DNA of 64,000 nt from Agrypnia vestita (lineage: Eukaryota > Arthropoda > Insecta > Trichoptera > Phryganeidae), in contig JADDOH010008032.1 of assembly GCA_016648135.1 (NCBI GenBank), positions 88,687 through 152,686 on the forward strand. Direction: 5' to 3'. Positions 44,150 through 55,206 of the stretch are shown here, in pieces (the stretch's first letter is position 1; each line of letters begins with the position of its first letter). The notes below the pieces were generated by a model, which saw only the letters and a program-made list of their open reading frames with translations, was not told where the DNA came from and searched no databases. The translations under genes were made by a program, and so were the position numbers.

Positions 44150-44595
44150 TATTTATATATTTCCTGTCCCTGACGTTGTTCTGTACATCGGCATCCAAGT
44201 CGGTCCTTCATGACTGAGGATAGTGATCTTCACGAGCTCCCGCCCTCTTAACTATTCTCCTCTATCTTTCCCGGCATCCTGCTAATCTTAGCGCTGTCAC
44301 CATAGCATGTAGCTTGACCACTTGGTCGGTCCACAAGTGGGAGATCTTCCTCTTCCTTTCGACTCTCGACGTGGCACACCGCAACAAGCTTCTCCAGGCT
44401 ATTGTTTAGTCTAGGGAGATGTCCAAAAAATTGGATGGTTCATCTCAGAGAAGTGGTCCAGGGTATCTCCTTGGTTTTTAGTTCTTGTAGTATGGAGACA
44501 TTTGTGCGTCTCGCTGTCCGCGGTAAAGGCAACATGCCTCTTCAACTCCATGGATATTTCAAAGAAATCTATCCGCTATTTTACTGTTAGGGTTC
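44150..44595 (-). pseudogene. Non-LTR retrotransposon reverse transcriptase C-terminal fragment (third lineage)
   Basis: Minus translation, with shifts, gives FFGHLPRLNNSLEKLVAVCH then VESRK and, in the adjoining frame, W-T-D-Q-V-V-K-L-H-A-M-V-T-A-L-R. F-G-H-x-x-R followed by a basic linker and W-x-D-x-V is the familiar post-thumb region of LINE ORF2. It differs in sequence from the 13.7 and 44.8 kb fragments. Several frameshifts and stops show it is old. Confidence 0.55.
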
Positions 44596-44759
44596 ACGAT
44601 TCCACACTACAAGGCACTACGCACCTTACAGGCCTAACTTGGGTTGTTTTGGACACACCGCGGTCATTTCATATCTTTCAGTCTTTCCACCAGACCTATC
44701 CGTCGTTTGACTTCTGGCTCACGGCTACCGTCGATGGCAATTGTAAAGCTGAGATAATT

Positions 44760-45462
44760 AACTAACTAACTAACCATCACACCGTTTCCCCGCAGGGGTA
44801 GGCAGAGAGGATTAAACGCCACACTCTTCTATCCTGGCACACCACTTTTGCTTCGGCCACACTCATACATCTTCTCATACAAGTTCTATGGTTGTTGCGG
44901 CTTTTAACAGGGCCATCCTCAAGTAATTGTAGTATCTGATCATGCCAGGTCTTTCGCGTGCCCTCTATTCCTGTTGCCTTCAACACTCGCCTCATATATT
45001 TTCTTAACCATCCTTTCCTCGTGCATACGTTCAACATGACCAAACCATCTCAGCACTCCTTTATTTATTCTATCTACCACACTACAGCCAGCATTGCATT
45101 CACGTCTAATTTGTTCATTCCTCACTTTATCGACCAAAGATTTTCCACACAAGCGTCTTAGTGACCGCATTTCCACCGCATTCAGTCTACTTTCATTCCT
45201 CTATTGCCAATTCCAGGCTTCACTTCCATACATCAGGGTCGGCACTAACACGCCATTATGTACCGCTAGTCTTGCTTCCTTTGACAGATTCTTATTGACC
45301 ATAATTGCATTTAGAGCACCATTAATATTGTTTCCCGAAGTCACTCTCCTTTCGATATCGTTCTCAGCCTTGCCGTCTCTACTAAACATACTTCCCAAAT
45401 ACACAAACTCGTTTACTTGTTCTAAGCATTCGTTGTTTAGATTAGCCGAGATAATCATGTCC
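44760..45462 (-). pseudogene. Non-LTR retrotransposon reverse transcriptase C-terminal half with (TTAG)n tail
   Basis: Minus frames: 45201-45458 reads LEQVNEFVYLGSMFSRDGKA, EARLAVHNGVLVPTLMYGSE and AWNWQ. 44940-45176 reads MRSLRRLCGKSLVDKVRNEQ, VLRWFGHVERMHEERM. 44777-45043 reads the end, TWHDQILQLLEDGP ... VAEAKVVCQDRRVW. The order YLG, YGSEAW, R-R-x-x-G, WFGHVERM is the conserved distal part of LINE reverse transcriptase ORFs. Two frameshifts split it. The 3' tip (44760-44770, complement) is GGTTAGTTAGTTAGTTAATT, a short tandem tail. The first two thirds of the ORF are missing. Confidence 0.85.
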
Positions 45463-46145
45463 TTAATTAAAGTTCTGTATACAATGTATTATAATTTATT
45501 ACTTATAGTATGTTAAGTAAAAATATATACCTACACAGATAAAATTTTAAATCATTTTAAACAGGCGCAAGCAGTGTTTATACTACTAATCTACAAAATC
45601 GCGTCTTGCCACAAAAACTTCATTACCCTTTTATCTTTTCTGCGAAGAAAAGTGTACAATGTAATACTGGTTTAAAAATTTATGTTATGTGTTGTGTCAC
45701 GTTGATACGGAAATTATATATGCTCGTGTTTGGCGACCAGCGTTTATTCAATATTACAAATATATACAATGTTTACAGTGGTTACAAAATTAATTAAGCT
45801 TTTTTCATTATTGTTGAGAGTCTTGGCAGCAAGTAAATACTAAATTGATTTGATGCCCTGCCTGCTACACCAGTAATTTACTGTATTATAGCAGACAGTG
45901 CTCTTCCAGTAGGATATTGTTCAAGAATATTTATTATTTATATAACATTTGTGAATCAATCTTATTGCCAATTAAAAATAAGTAATAGTAATAATTAAAT
46001 ATTTACAATTTAATAATGGTGTTAATTCTATTATAGACAAAGAAAAAAAAGGTGATCTGAATAGGATATTTAACAAAATAAAACAATTAAAATTATTTAA
46101 AAAGATGAAAGTAGATGTTCTTATAGGATTAGTATTTTTCAAATT
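45463..46145. other. AT-rich spacer, nothing recognised
   Basis: No supported features. Confidence 0.45.
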
Positions 46146-46149
46146 TAGG

Positions 46150-46455
46150 TTAAATCTTGGCTTTTAATAGGTTTTGGGCATGCTTCCTTCCCTTTTCATG
46201 CAGCCAGAATTTCACTTTTGAAGAAAAATACGCTAGACTATGGCTACAAGTTTTTAGTTTAGTGTTTAGAGTATTGAATATTTTTGGAGCTTGTAAGAGG
46301 TGAAATCTGTGTGAAAAGGTTTTTGTGAATTTTGGTACAAGATAGTAGCGTATTTTGGAAACACAAAAATTTAGTTTGTTAATTTTGTAAAATATTATTT
46401 CTTTCCATCGCACACATAAGTAAGCTAGTTTAAAACTAAGGTACCATAAGTACAA
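46150..46455 (-). pseudogene. Probable LINE ORF2 C-terminal tail
   Basis: The 101-codon frame contains RYYLVPKFTKTFSHRFHLLQ, APKIFNTLNTKLK and LAYFSSKVKFWL. The (V/I)P-x-x-x-T ... S-x-x-x-x-x-AP-x-x-(F/Y)N-x-L pattern with a final F-K-x-K-x-x-L helix is what many insect LINEs show at the C-terminus, comparable to 11627-11925. The evidence is pattern only; there is no catalytic region. Confidence is limited by the low-complexity N-terminal half. Confidence 0.4.
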
Positions 46456-46985
46456 AGTAATGTTAGTTTGAATGATTTATTCGGTTCATTTTTTAAATTC
46501 TATTTCATGCCGTCCGGATTTTTTGAAGTCTCAGACTCAACAAATCCAGGATGAAATTAAAACCGAATTTATATCGACATCCGTCTTTGGCGTAGAAAAA
46601 TTAAACTTAACTAGTAAGACTCCCACACTCGATCCCTCGATATCGCATGAAGATGGAATCTTCGTTCACCAGGTCTGGGAGTTGGCGACGTCGATATCAA
46701 TTTGAAATTGAGAACCGTTCTGTTTGAAGCTCAGCTTCCATTTTCTTTATAACAGGAAGGATATTCCAGATATACTTGTAACAAAACATAACATTTGGAA
46801 TACAAGTAGAGTACCTGCTCAGAGAATCGAAAAGATTTAAAATATATATATATAACGTTTTCCCAATTTAGATTTGAGGTTGTACATTTGTTAATTTTGA
46901 AAATAATAAAAGAGACCCAAAGAGTTTTAGAATATTTAATTTTAGTTTACATTTAAATATTGATGTATTAAATAATATTATAAAG
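46456..46985. other. Spacer, unassigned
   Basis: A 77-codon plus frame (46472-46705) has less biased codon use than its neighbours (SQTQQIQDEIKTEFISTSVF) but no domain or splice support. It may be a fragment of retroelement or gene origin. Confidence 0.3.
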
Positions 46986-46989
46986 AAGA

Positions 46990-47507
46990 AAAAACTAACC
47001 CATAAAAATCAAGTTTTTATTATACTCCCTTTCTCATTTGTATTGTTTCCAATTTGATATTCTATCAACACATTCCTCTTGCTTTAAGTTCATGTGGAAA
47101 ATCTATTCCATGTACTAATTATCCTTAAAACTTATAGAATATTGAAAACGTAATAATTGATATAGGGGAGCACGGCGTCGACGAAACCGTCTGATTGTGA
47201 CCATCGCTCGACTCAGACTAGTTGAAACAGGTTTCGCGCCTTCTCCACGCGTTGGGCTCCTTTCTCATTTGTATAGTTTCCAATTTGAAAAAACCGTTAA
47301 AATTTCGAAAAATCCAAAATTATACTATTAATTAATTTTTTGAAACGTAAATTTGTAAGATCATTTGTATCGTCGCCACGAGTCGCCGCTGCCTGCAAAG
47401 TTTCAGCTCGATTGGATCACGGGAAAAGGGTTTAAAATAGATGCAAAGTTTTTTCGTAAGACTAGAAGACAAGCAGACGCCACGAGTTAATATAAAGGGA
47501 GTAATGA
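46990..47507 (+). repeat. Family S repeat, copy 7 (with internal duplication)
   Basis: Left end AAAAAACTAACCCATAAAAA, then TTATACTCCCTTTCTCATTT. The block CCTTTCTCATTTGTAT-GTTTCCAATTTGA occurs twice (47029 and 47267), bracketing about 200 bp. Then come the core (CACGAGTCGCCGCTGCCTGC, TCAGCTCGATTGGATCACGG) and a right end AATATAAAGGGAGTAATGAA. Minor insertions in the core break its reading frame. Confidence 0.7.
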
Positions 47508-48165
47508 AATACTAAATGAAATAATGAAATAAAATACTAAAAGAATGGTCAAGTTTATAGAATATAATTTAATTTTAATAAATCTGTAAAGAATCGGATA
47601 ATTTTATCGATTAAAAATGTCCGATAATCCCAACCAAACGGCCATATTTAATGACCCAGTAATTTTTCCCACCTTTCAGTAAAGCATGCCAAGTGCTCTT
47701 GAGTTTAGCGATAGTTAAAACATTTTACATCAATCGCCTCCTTATATCGATTTCTAGATCACAAAAGATACACACGACCTGCCGGTCTAAAATTAATTAA
47801 CCCAGTTTTAATTTTAGGGTTGGAAATGAAGCGCATTAGCCGTCCAACGACCCAGCTAAGGGTGTATTACGATACACTTCGGTAAAGTTTAAACGACCTT
47901 TTACTTCTAATTACTGCTCTATTAAGCTGCCTTTATTTTAGTAGAGATATTTGAAATAAGGGATTCATACTTTTAAAGTAAGTTAAAAAAAGAAATTTTA
48001 CCTTTTTACGAGTATTTTTGTTATTTGGAAAAATCGATTTTTCATTATTTTACAAATTTTTTAACACCACATATATACTCCATTAATAAAAGTATACGGA
48101 AAAACGCTGTTTATCAAGAAAATACAGTTTTTTATGTGCACCCTTCTAAATGATTCAACTAATTT
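47508..48165. other. AT-rich spacer, nothing recognised
   Basis: No supported features. Confidence 0.45.
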
Positions 48166-48209
48166 ATTTTATTAAAGAGTTAAGGTTGTTATTACGGTCG
48201 TTAGACATA

Positions 48210-48720
48210 TTTAACTGTGAATATAAAACCGTTTTCAGCCCCCATAGTTCGATCTCACGTATGTTAGGTAGTGTAAAAGATAACACACCGTTCGAGTCTT
48301 CAGGTGTATACAGAGTGCCATGCGATTGTGGAGCTTTCTACATAGGATAAACCAAACGTAATATCGCTACACGATTGAAAGAACACATTGGAGCAATTAA
48401 AAACAACAACTCGGAATACGTCGGCATTCTGCAAACATGCATCCAAAGGGAATCTCTGTCACTTCATCAGATTTGATAAGGCAAAAATCTTATCAACAGA
48501 ACCGTACCTTATACCCAGATTAGTGAGGGAGTCCATTGAAATATAAAAATATCCCAATTTCAGTAGAGATGACAGTTACAAACTATCAAGTATTTGGCGC
48601 CCTGTTCTAACGACACTGATTCAACCCTTGAGAGAAGTCGCAGTAAAATCCGCCGACGTAACTAGTACATTTTGCACACTGGCGACCTCTATTGTAGAAG
48701 AAGAGAACACTCCACAATAA
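48210..48720 (+). pseudogene. PLE GIY-YIG endonuclease domain (broken)
   Basis: Reads MLGSVKDNTPFESSGVYRVP then CDCGAFYIG, a stop, TKRNIATRLKEHIGAIKNNN, then after a shift HFIRFDKAKILSTE and LVRESIEI, ending PVLTTLIQPLREVAVKSADV and a stop. G-V-Y-x-V/I-P-C-x-C-G-x-x-YIG-x-T-x-R-x-x-x-x-R-L-x-EH is the GIY-YIG nuclease of Penelope-like retroelements. Both GIY/YIG blocks and the conserved Arg are intact here, but the in-frame stop after YIG and frameshifts inactivate it. The reverse transcriptase that should precede it is missing. Confidence 0.8.
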
Positions 48721-48794
48721 AGTGCATACAATTTACGCCCTAGAAAGCAGCACCATCAGTCCGACCTCCACCTTTGCGGGTAGAGGTCGTCCTC

Positions 48795-48825
48795 CTGATG
48801 ACGTTGGATAAGTATCCAACGAAAC
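48795..48825 (+). ncRNA. Hammerhead-core motif
   Basis: CTGATGA, C, perfect 7-bp stem GTTGGAT/ATCCAAC with loop AAGT, then GAAAC. The copy at 57348 has GTTGAAT/ATTCAAC: a G-C pair became A-T with pairing kept. Downstream a CGAGA/TCTCG mini-hairpin and GCGTATAAAATATCC are also shared. Confidence 0.65.
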
Positions 48826-48890
48826 GTCGAGATTCGCTTCTCGGTAATATATACGGTGCGTATAAAATATCCGAAATCACAGTTAAATTA

Positions 48891-51106
48891 TTTATTTTAT
48901 TATCAAAAAAACTTCAACCTCTCACCAAAAATGCATATTTAAAAAAAAAAATGTCAAGTATTTCACAATAAATTTCACCAGACGCAGTGGTGTCAGAAAT
49001 ATAACTGCATACTTAGTACTGGTAATTGACGAATTGTGACTATTTCAGACTGCAAGATGTGGAAATGCGGAAACATTTTTTTCAAGCTAATAAAAATTTC
49101 TGTCTTTATTTTTATATCGTGAACTTTGCGGTTGGAAAAAAATTAAGCACATTGATCGATCAACGTGGTTTTATACAAAGCTTTCTTATTATTATTTTTT
49201 TAAATTAATAACTATAAATCAATTTGATTGATTTGACGTCCACTGATTTATATATTATTAGATGTACCTACGTATTTGAACGTTACTGCATATTTCATTT
49301 TTCTAGTTAGGTAAAAATAGCCCAATATAAACTTTTTAGTTGACCTTGTATAGGTTAAATAAGATTAAATTAAATAAAATGAGACCAATAAAAACAATAT
49401 TTTTTGGAGTGAAGAAGATAAACAGATAAAAGAAATTGGATAGTGGAATAATAAAAAATAAAAGACTATTTATTAGATTTAAACTACCTTTATTATATGC
49501 ACATGTAAAATTTCAATGCCGTGTTTTTTTTTTTTAAATCGAAGCGGGTTTGTTTCTTAAATGTTATTTGTAAATTCAGAAACCTTTCCACTGCTGAGGA
49601 ATGTTATTTTAATAAAATTATGAAAAATTGTGCCGTTTTACCAATGTAGGTACTTTTGTAAAAGTTAGTTGTTTCATATTATACGATTATAATGGACGAT
49701 GCGAATGTTGGAGATAGTGGAGGAGGAGAAAGTGAAGGAAGAGGTGGAGGAGGAAAGTAAACAAACGACCGAAAAATCTGTCTCGCCGTGATGAGTCCCG
49801 AAATGTTTGCATGTGAAGAAGATGAGAATGGTGTGAGGAGAAGATGTGGCGTTTAATTCTCTTGATAAAAAAATTAGCTTCAGCTTAAGTTACCGCATAA
49901 TTTTCTTAATGAAATGGAATCACTCGAGACAAGAAAATTACATTAGGTTTATTTTAAATTTCCTGCTACTTATGTATTAAATATTCATCTTGTTTGAATA
50001 CTAAGGTTGTAAAATATTTTTTTAGTAGTGACAGTTTTAAAAAAAATCCAGTGATTTTTCTCTCTTGGGTATTAAACATGAATTCCCTCTTAGCCGGTAC
50101 CGAACAATATCAGAAGTATAATTTGTCATTCCATTTTTCGAATTTTTTTTTATCTTACCCATATTTCACTAATTATTATTTAAAATTACATTAATGTATA
50201 TTTTATTGAAATCAATAATATCCATGAATCATTTTGGGTTTACTAATGTACCTACTATATTTTGTGCTCAATATATATTTATAATTTACTCGAAAACTCG
50301 CAGAGATTGTTGTTAATTTCGTATGCACATGATATAGAAATGATTAGAAGAATTCGAGACTCTTACTACCGTGTATAAGGTGTCCAACTCAGTGTCGTAA
50401 CTAGATTACTTTTACTGTATACTAATTATATCAAATACTTTTTGCTGATTCACAAAATTAAAACGTTTTTAGAAGATTTTATAACCTATTTATTCACTTT
50501 AAATAGAAACATTGCTGGAAGACAATATCAATATTTTCTGTAATTTTTATTTAACAATTGTAATTCTTTCAACTTAAATAAATGAACTTGAATAGGTTGG
50601 TACAGAGCGGCGTGGTATTGACTTGGTGAGTGGCATTTCTCACATATTCACGCACACAGATGTATCCCACCAGCTAGTTCAACGGTATAACACAAGTCTC
50701 AGGTGGAGTTCTTTCTTACTTGATAGTATGTGAAGCATATCCAGATCTTTAAATTTGTAAACCAATGCATGAGATGAATACATGGATAGGATTTTGCATA
50801 AATAAAAGAAGTAATTTTTAAAATAGTAATATAATCATGCACTTTGTATAATAGATTTAGCATTAAAAAATAAAATAGAAATATGAAAAAATGCGCAGAT
50901 TCGCGCTAGTACATTAATTTTAATCTGCCATCGGGCAGAATAATGGAGTAAATAATATTACAAACAATAAATGATATTAGCATAGGCTGAAAATGTGATT
51001 AAATGCAAGTAAGTAGATAAAAATAATTAAAAGGCACAGGCTGACTGCGCTGACGAAAATAAAAGTTCTACCGCCATTCGGGTCAGAATAAAATATAATT
51101 ATAAAA
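48891..51106. other. AT-rich spacer, nothing recognised
   Basis: A purine-rich patch at 49690-49850 (GGAGATAGTGGAGGAGGAG) has no continuous frame. The remainder is AT-rich with no element ends recognised. Confidence 0.4.
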
Positions 51107-51296
51107 ATGATTCTAAGTTAGAAAGAAGATGAAATTAAAACATAAAATTCTAGCACGGCGGTATCATTAGAATGATTCTAAGTTAGAAAGATTTTAAAAT
51201 TAAAACATAAAATTTTGCATGGTGGTATCAGTAAAATGAGTCTTAATTAAAAAGAATACAAAATTAAAACATAAATTCATGGTGCCGCACGATTGC
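51107..51296 (+). repeat. Three tandem repeats of ~65 bp
   Basis: ATGATTCTAAGTTAGAAAGA (51107), ATGATTCTAAGTTAGAAAGA (51172) and ATGAGTCTTAATTAAAAAGA (51236) begin units of 65, 64 and about 60 bp. Each contains AAATTAAAACATAAA and a GCAxGGxGGTATCA-like end. A GC-richer region follows directly. Confidence 0.7.
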
Positions 51297-51965
51297 AGAT
51301 GCCTCATTTGCGCGATCACGCGATGATTCTATCTTCCGGGTGGAGCTCCCACATATAATCGGCGCGCATCCATGTTCACCGCCTGAATCCACATGGCGTC
51401 AGGACTCGAAGATGTGCGATCAGGCATCCCTCATCCGACAGCCAAGACCACAGGAAATCCTTGCGGCAACAAATGCTAACATCTACAAAGCGCCTCTCTC
51501 ATCCATGCCATGAGAAAGTTACGAAAATGGTCAGCAGGTAAAATGGAGGCACAGCTGACAGCTGGGCAGCATAGGATCGTTATTTTACATCAATGTTTTG
51601 AGACAGTGGGCCATCCAAACATGGCCTCGCATGGCAAACACTACATTTATTGGCATAGGAGGGCAGGGCCCTATAAGAAAAAAACATGTAGATTAGTACA
51701 ATGAAAATAACTCACACATACTGGATCGTGAAGTGGGGTATCGGAGTCGTCCTCACCAAGACGGTAACAGTTGCCGAGGTCCGTCCGCCTTGGGCCCTGG
51801 TAGATTTTAAAGTGGGGACCGATGGAAGAGAGGACAAGCCCGTAGGTACGTATCTCCCACCATTTCGCTGCGCACGGCGTGGGGGAATTTGCAACGCGCG
51901 CACAAGTTTTAAAATAAGTGGCCAGCAAGGTAGAGAGACCGGGACTTAGCTAGGGCCCGTGCGTT
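51297..51965. other. GC-richer unassigned block
   Basis: Base composition is clearly different from the surrounding AT-rich DNA (for example 51290-51480 and 51720-51960). Mirror frames of 60-85 codons occur on both strands around 51671-51949. No domain or element end recognised. It could be an old retroelement body or a gene remnant. Confidence 0.3.
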
Positions 51966-52199
51966 AAACCTAGTTTTGTTGGCGAATTAAGTTCTAGTTC
52001 GTTTGATACCCACAAATCAATTTGTGCCGCGGCGCGTTATTGATGGCGTGATTAACTGCAACGAAACAAGGTATGAATATTTTTTTTTTACCAGCTTCGA
52101 GGAAACTTCACTGCTCATACTAAATTAATATTTTTTCAATATTATATAATTTTTTTCTTACATTGTACTGTATGTATCCCAAAAAAAAAAATTACTTGT

Positions 52200-52770
52200 T
52201 TTGGAACAACTCTTCTTCTTCTTCTTATGGTACCATCTCCCATTCGCATCGCCATTGGCGATCATTCTGGTGATTACGACTTCATTTACCGCCGCATGGA
52301 ACAACTCCATCGAGTTACCCTTACACCGGTCTCTCATGTTACGCCATGAGATGCGGCGTCTTCCTTCGTTGATGAGTTGGTTTAGACTATGTTTCGGCCC
52401 TCTCATAACATGTCAGAGATACTCCAGCTTTCTTGTCTTGATAGTTCGCAGCTCTTCTCGGTTTTTTTTACTTTTTTCGTACGCCAGGGGACTTCAACAT
52501 TCATCACTCTGTCCACCCAGGAAGCTTTCAATATGCATCAATAGAGTCCATATCGATTTTGCGGATTACTTCTTGGTTTAGTGTCCATGCCTCCACCCCA
52601 TGTAAGATAATGTAACACCGAACCATACGCATTCTAAGTTGTAGGCTTAGCTCATGGTTAGAAAGTAATGATGAAAATAAAAAGAACTTCTTAGCATCTC
52701 TATTCGAGCTTTTAGTTCTTAAGATGGATCCCAGTTCTCGCTCACCCGTGCAACTAAATAGGTACTTGTA
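52200..52770 (-). pseudogene. Non-LTR retrotransposon reverse transcriptase C-terminal fragment with (GAA)n tail
   Basis: The minus frame 52158-52406 reads MRGPKHSLNQLINEGRRRIS, WRNMRDRCKGNSMELFHAA then VNEVVITRMIANGDANGRW. Upstream, CYIILHGVEAWTLNQEVIRK appears in another frame at about 52.6 kb. G-R-R-R-I-SW-x-x-x-x-R-D-x-x ... ELF-x-AA ... I-x-x-MIAN is the extreme C-terminus of the same LINE type as 13621-14255, and the 3' tail is again a GAA repeat (complement of TCTTCTTCTTCTTC at 52211). Frameshifts disable it. Confidence 0.75.
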
Positions 52771-54195
52771 TTGCTTGATTATCTATTGGTTCATTTTTGA
52801 TGGGTATATTTGGCGTCGGAAGTGATCTTTTGATGCTATTAACAATTTTGTTTTGCGTATGAGCAATGCGAGAGAGAATGAAACAACTCATGCATCATTA
52901 ATTTACATATCATAATGAAAATCTATTTAGTATTTAAATATATTACCCACATTAAATAAAAAAATCGCAGAAATAAGTCTCGTTACTCTTCCACAATAAT
53001 TAAAAACCGCGCGTCAGAAGACTTCGTAAATCATTCACATAAAATAAAATAAAATTTGGTAACAAGACCATGCCTAAAATTTTTTTCAGATAAATCCCTA
53101 TTATCCCAGAATAAATTTTAAATATCAAACAATGTTAAATGTGAAGGTATATAATTCTTTTTTAATTCGTGCATATTTTTAAAATTTATGAACATTTTGG
53201 TTATCTTTGGTACTAAACCCTCGATATCTGAGAAGCCTTTGAATTGTAAATTAACCACGGGCTGTGGCAAAACTAATACATTATTCTAAGAAAATTCTTC
53301 ATTAATGAGCACTACATATTTATATAGATAATTGAGTTATCGGGATAGACAGACTACTAATTGGAAATTAGTTTCGATAATTGTGTACCTACCATCCTAT
53401 TGCCGAGCTCCAAAAGATTAAATATTCTTCCCTTTCCAGAGCAGAAATAATCCAAATATCTCGAACCTTAACCCTTCGTAGCCGGCGGGCCTATTGCCCC
53501 TCGGTAGCGATTTAATTAAATATACACTTCTGCGTTGTTCCTGCCAACGAACTTCTTAATTCATCGTCTCTCGTTTCATCTGCGTCGTTAATTTCTGGCA
53601 AAATGCGACAAGCGCCGCCATCGTGGTGCCTTTGTTTGTTGCAACTAGAACCCCCTCTCCGCTGGGCATATTTCACTCCTGAGTTGGCATTCTTTAATTA
53701 TATATTTAATACAGGAACCTCTCTCAACCCTCGGAAATATCCAGTTGTATAATTTATTTATTTATTTATTTAACGCCCTTATGAGCTTTTAAAAATATAC
53801 AGAATATAAATTTAAAAAAATAACATGAGACAGATAAAATAATAATACAGTTAAAGGTACAAATAATAATAGTTAAAAGGTAAAATAATAATAAAGAAAA
53901 ATTTATTATCCATTTCCATTTCGTTGAGATGTAAAGAATTGTATCATATACACAGTTATATTATCAGCAAAAATGTCAGCCGCCTCTGCATAATAATATA
54001 ATAAAACACAAATATCCCTTTCCTTTAAAATATATCTGATTTTTAATGTTCTATATATTATCTCTTTTTGTAGCTTTGCCTGAGGTATCATTACCTACAA
54101 CGACACCTACGTGTAATTTGTCATGTGAATTAAACATTTTTGACCGTAGGTGGCTCTAGCATTGATCCTTTAAAAATTTGAAATAAGGCGGATGA
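52771..54195. other. Spacer with (TTTA)n microsatellite
   Basis: ATTTATTTATTTATTTATTT lies at about 53754-53779. Otherwise no supported features. Confidence 0.5.
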
Positions 54196-54199
54196 AGAA

Positions 54200-54412
54200 T
54201 ATCTACATAATATATCTTTCAAAAACCATGTGTGGATGTTCTTCCGGTGGAATCGGTGAAGGTTGCAATGTTAGTTTGCAATGTTAATCACGTTAGCCAA
54301 ATAATACAGCTCATAAGCACTGTGCACTATAAAGATTTCAATACATGCGTTTCCCATATAAGTAGCTTCGTCGCTGTGAGACTATTTTTATTTATCTCAA
54401 TAAGTAGAAACT
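54200..54412. repeat. Dispersed repeat DR1, copy 3
   Basis: GTGTGGATGTTCTTCCGGTG and GAATCGGTGAAGGTTGCAAT match the 61.6 kb copy. GTAGCTTCGTCGCTGTGAGA and what follows match the common right part. Diverged. Confidence 0.5.
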
Positions 54413-54628
54413 AAATGTATTTCTTGAAAATTAATAAGTATTTACTCACGGGGTTATTTTGTCGAATAATCAACTATTTAATCGAGGAATTATATATGTA
54501 CGCGCGATAATATTTATTATTATTAATAGTCAATTATATATTGTACGTTGTGTTGTTTCTTTTACTTTTGTTCTTTGTGTATTTATTGTGCATTGTAAAA
54601 AATAATAAACGTGCTTGATCATCTAGCA

Positions 54629-54705
54629 AGGCATGTTGGCCTAGCGGTTAAGACACTCGCCTAGTGAGCTTTGTCCCAGCAACCCGCCGGGGGAGTTTTA
54701 CTTTA
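54629..54705 (+). other. tRNA-like SINE head remnant
   Basis: GGCATGTTGGCCTAGCGGTT then AAGACACTCGCC has a good A box (TGGCCTAGCGGTTAAG). No B box follows at the right distance; CAACCCGCCGGGGGAG stands in its place. It is probably the 5' part of a SINE of a different family from the 9.7 kb copy. Confidence 0.35.
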
Positions 54706-54770
54706 ATAGAACAAATTAAGTTGTAAAATCGTAATGTGACACGTATATAACGTACGCAACTCTCTTTAAA

Positions 54771-55206
54771 ACAAAAAAAACTAACCCATGAAAACCAATT
54801 TTTTATTATACTCCCTTTCTAATTTACTAGTGGAAACTGATTTGGCGCTTAACTTACGCGTTGGGCTTCGGTCGGGCGACGCAAAAGGGAGTAATAAAAA
54901 ATTTCCAAAAATCCAAAGTTATACTATAATCAGGTTTAGTGTCTACCATATACGTCGAAATCTCCATTCAACTTAGTAAGTCGTATGAAACAAAAATTAA
55001 TAATTTCTAAAAATCCAAAATCATACTATAATTATTATTTTTTTTAACGAAAATTTGATAGATCTTCTTGATCGTCGCCACGAGTCTACTTGCAAAGTTT
55101 CAGTTCGATTGGATTACGGGAAAAGGGTTAAAAATCGATCCAAAGTTTTTTCGTCAAGCAAGCAAGCAGACGCCACGAGTTAATTAATATAAAGGGAGTA
55201 AAAATG
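54771..55206 (+). repeat. Family S repeat, copy 8 (nearly complete)
   Basis: AAAAACTAACCCATGAAAAC, ACTCCCTTTCTAATTTACTA, GCGTTGGGCTTCGGTCGGGC and GCAAAAGGGAGTAATAAAAA make the left module. An inserted block around 54930-54985 (GTCTACCATATACGTCG) resembles the block near 25525 and 25840 in copies 3 and 4. Then come the core (CACGAGTCTACTTGCAAAGT) and the end TATAAAGGGAGTAAAAATGG. Confidence 0.75.

Larger units (their letters stand above)
48168..48890 (+). mobile_element. Penelope-like element PLE-A, 3' part with inverted end piece
   Basis: Begins with AAGAGTTAAGGTTGTTATTA, CGGTCGTTAGACATATTTAA (48176-48216), which is the complement of the outer end seen at 57436-57482, so an inverted terminal piece caps the truncated 5' side. 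Then comes coding sequence for a GIY-YIG tail (to the stop at 48718-48720), a short 3' region, and a hammerhead-type core at 48795-48825 followed by ACGTCGAGATTCGCTTCTCG and GCGTATAAAATATCCG. The inverted upstream terminal piece plus a downstream terminal repeat is the usual PLE layout. Confidence 0.8.

Noticed and set aside
48795..48825. Complete, active hammerhead ribozyme
   Set aside because: The core boxes and helix II are clear, but I could not find a convincing helix I pairing and cleavage triplet by eye. Only the core motif is claimed.
53754..53779. (TTTA)n run as a LINE tail
   Set aside because: No LINE coding or 3' end sequence is recognisable next to it. Treated as a microsatellite.
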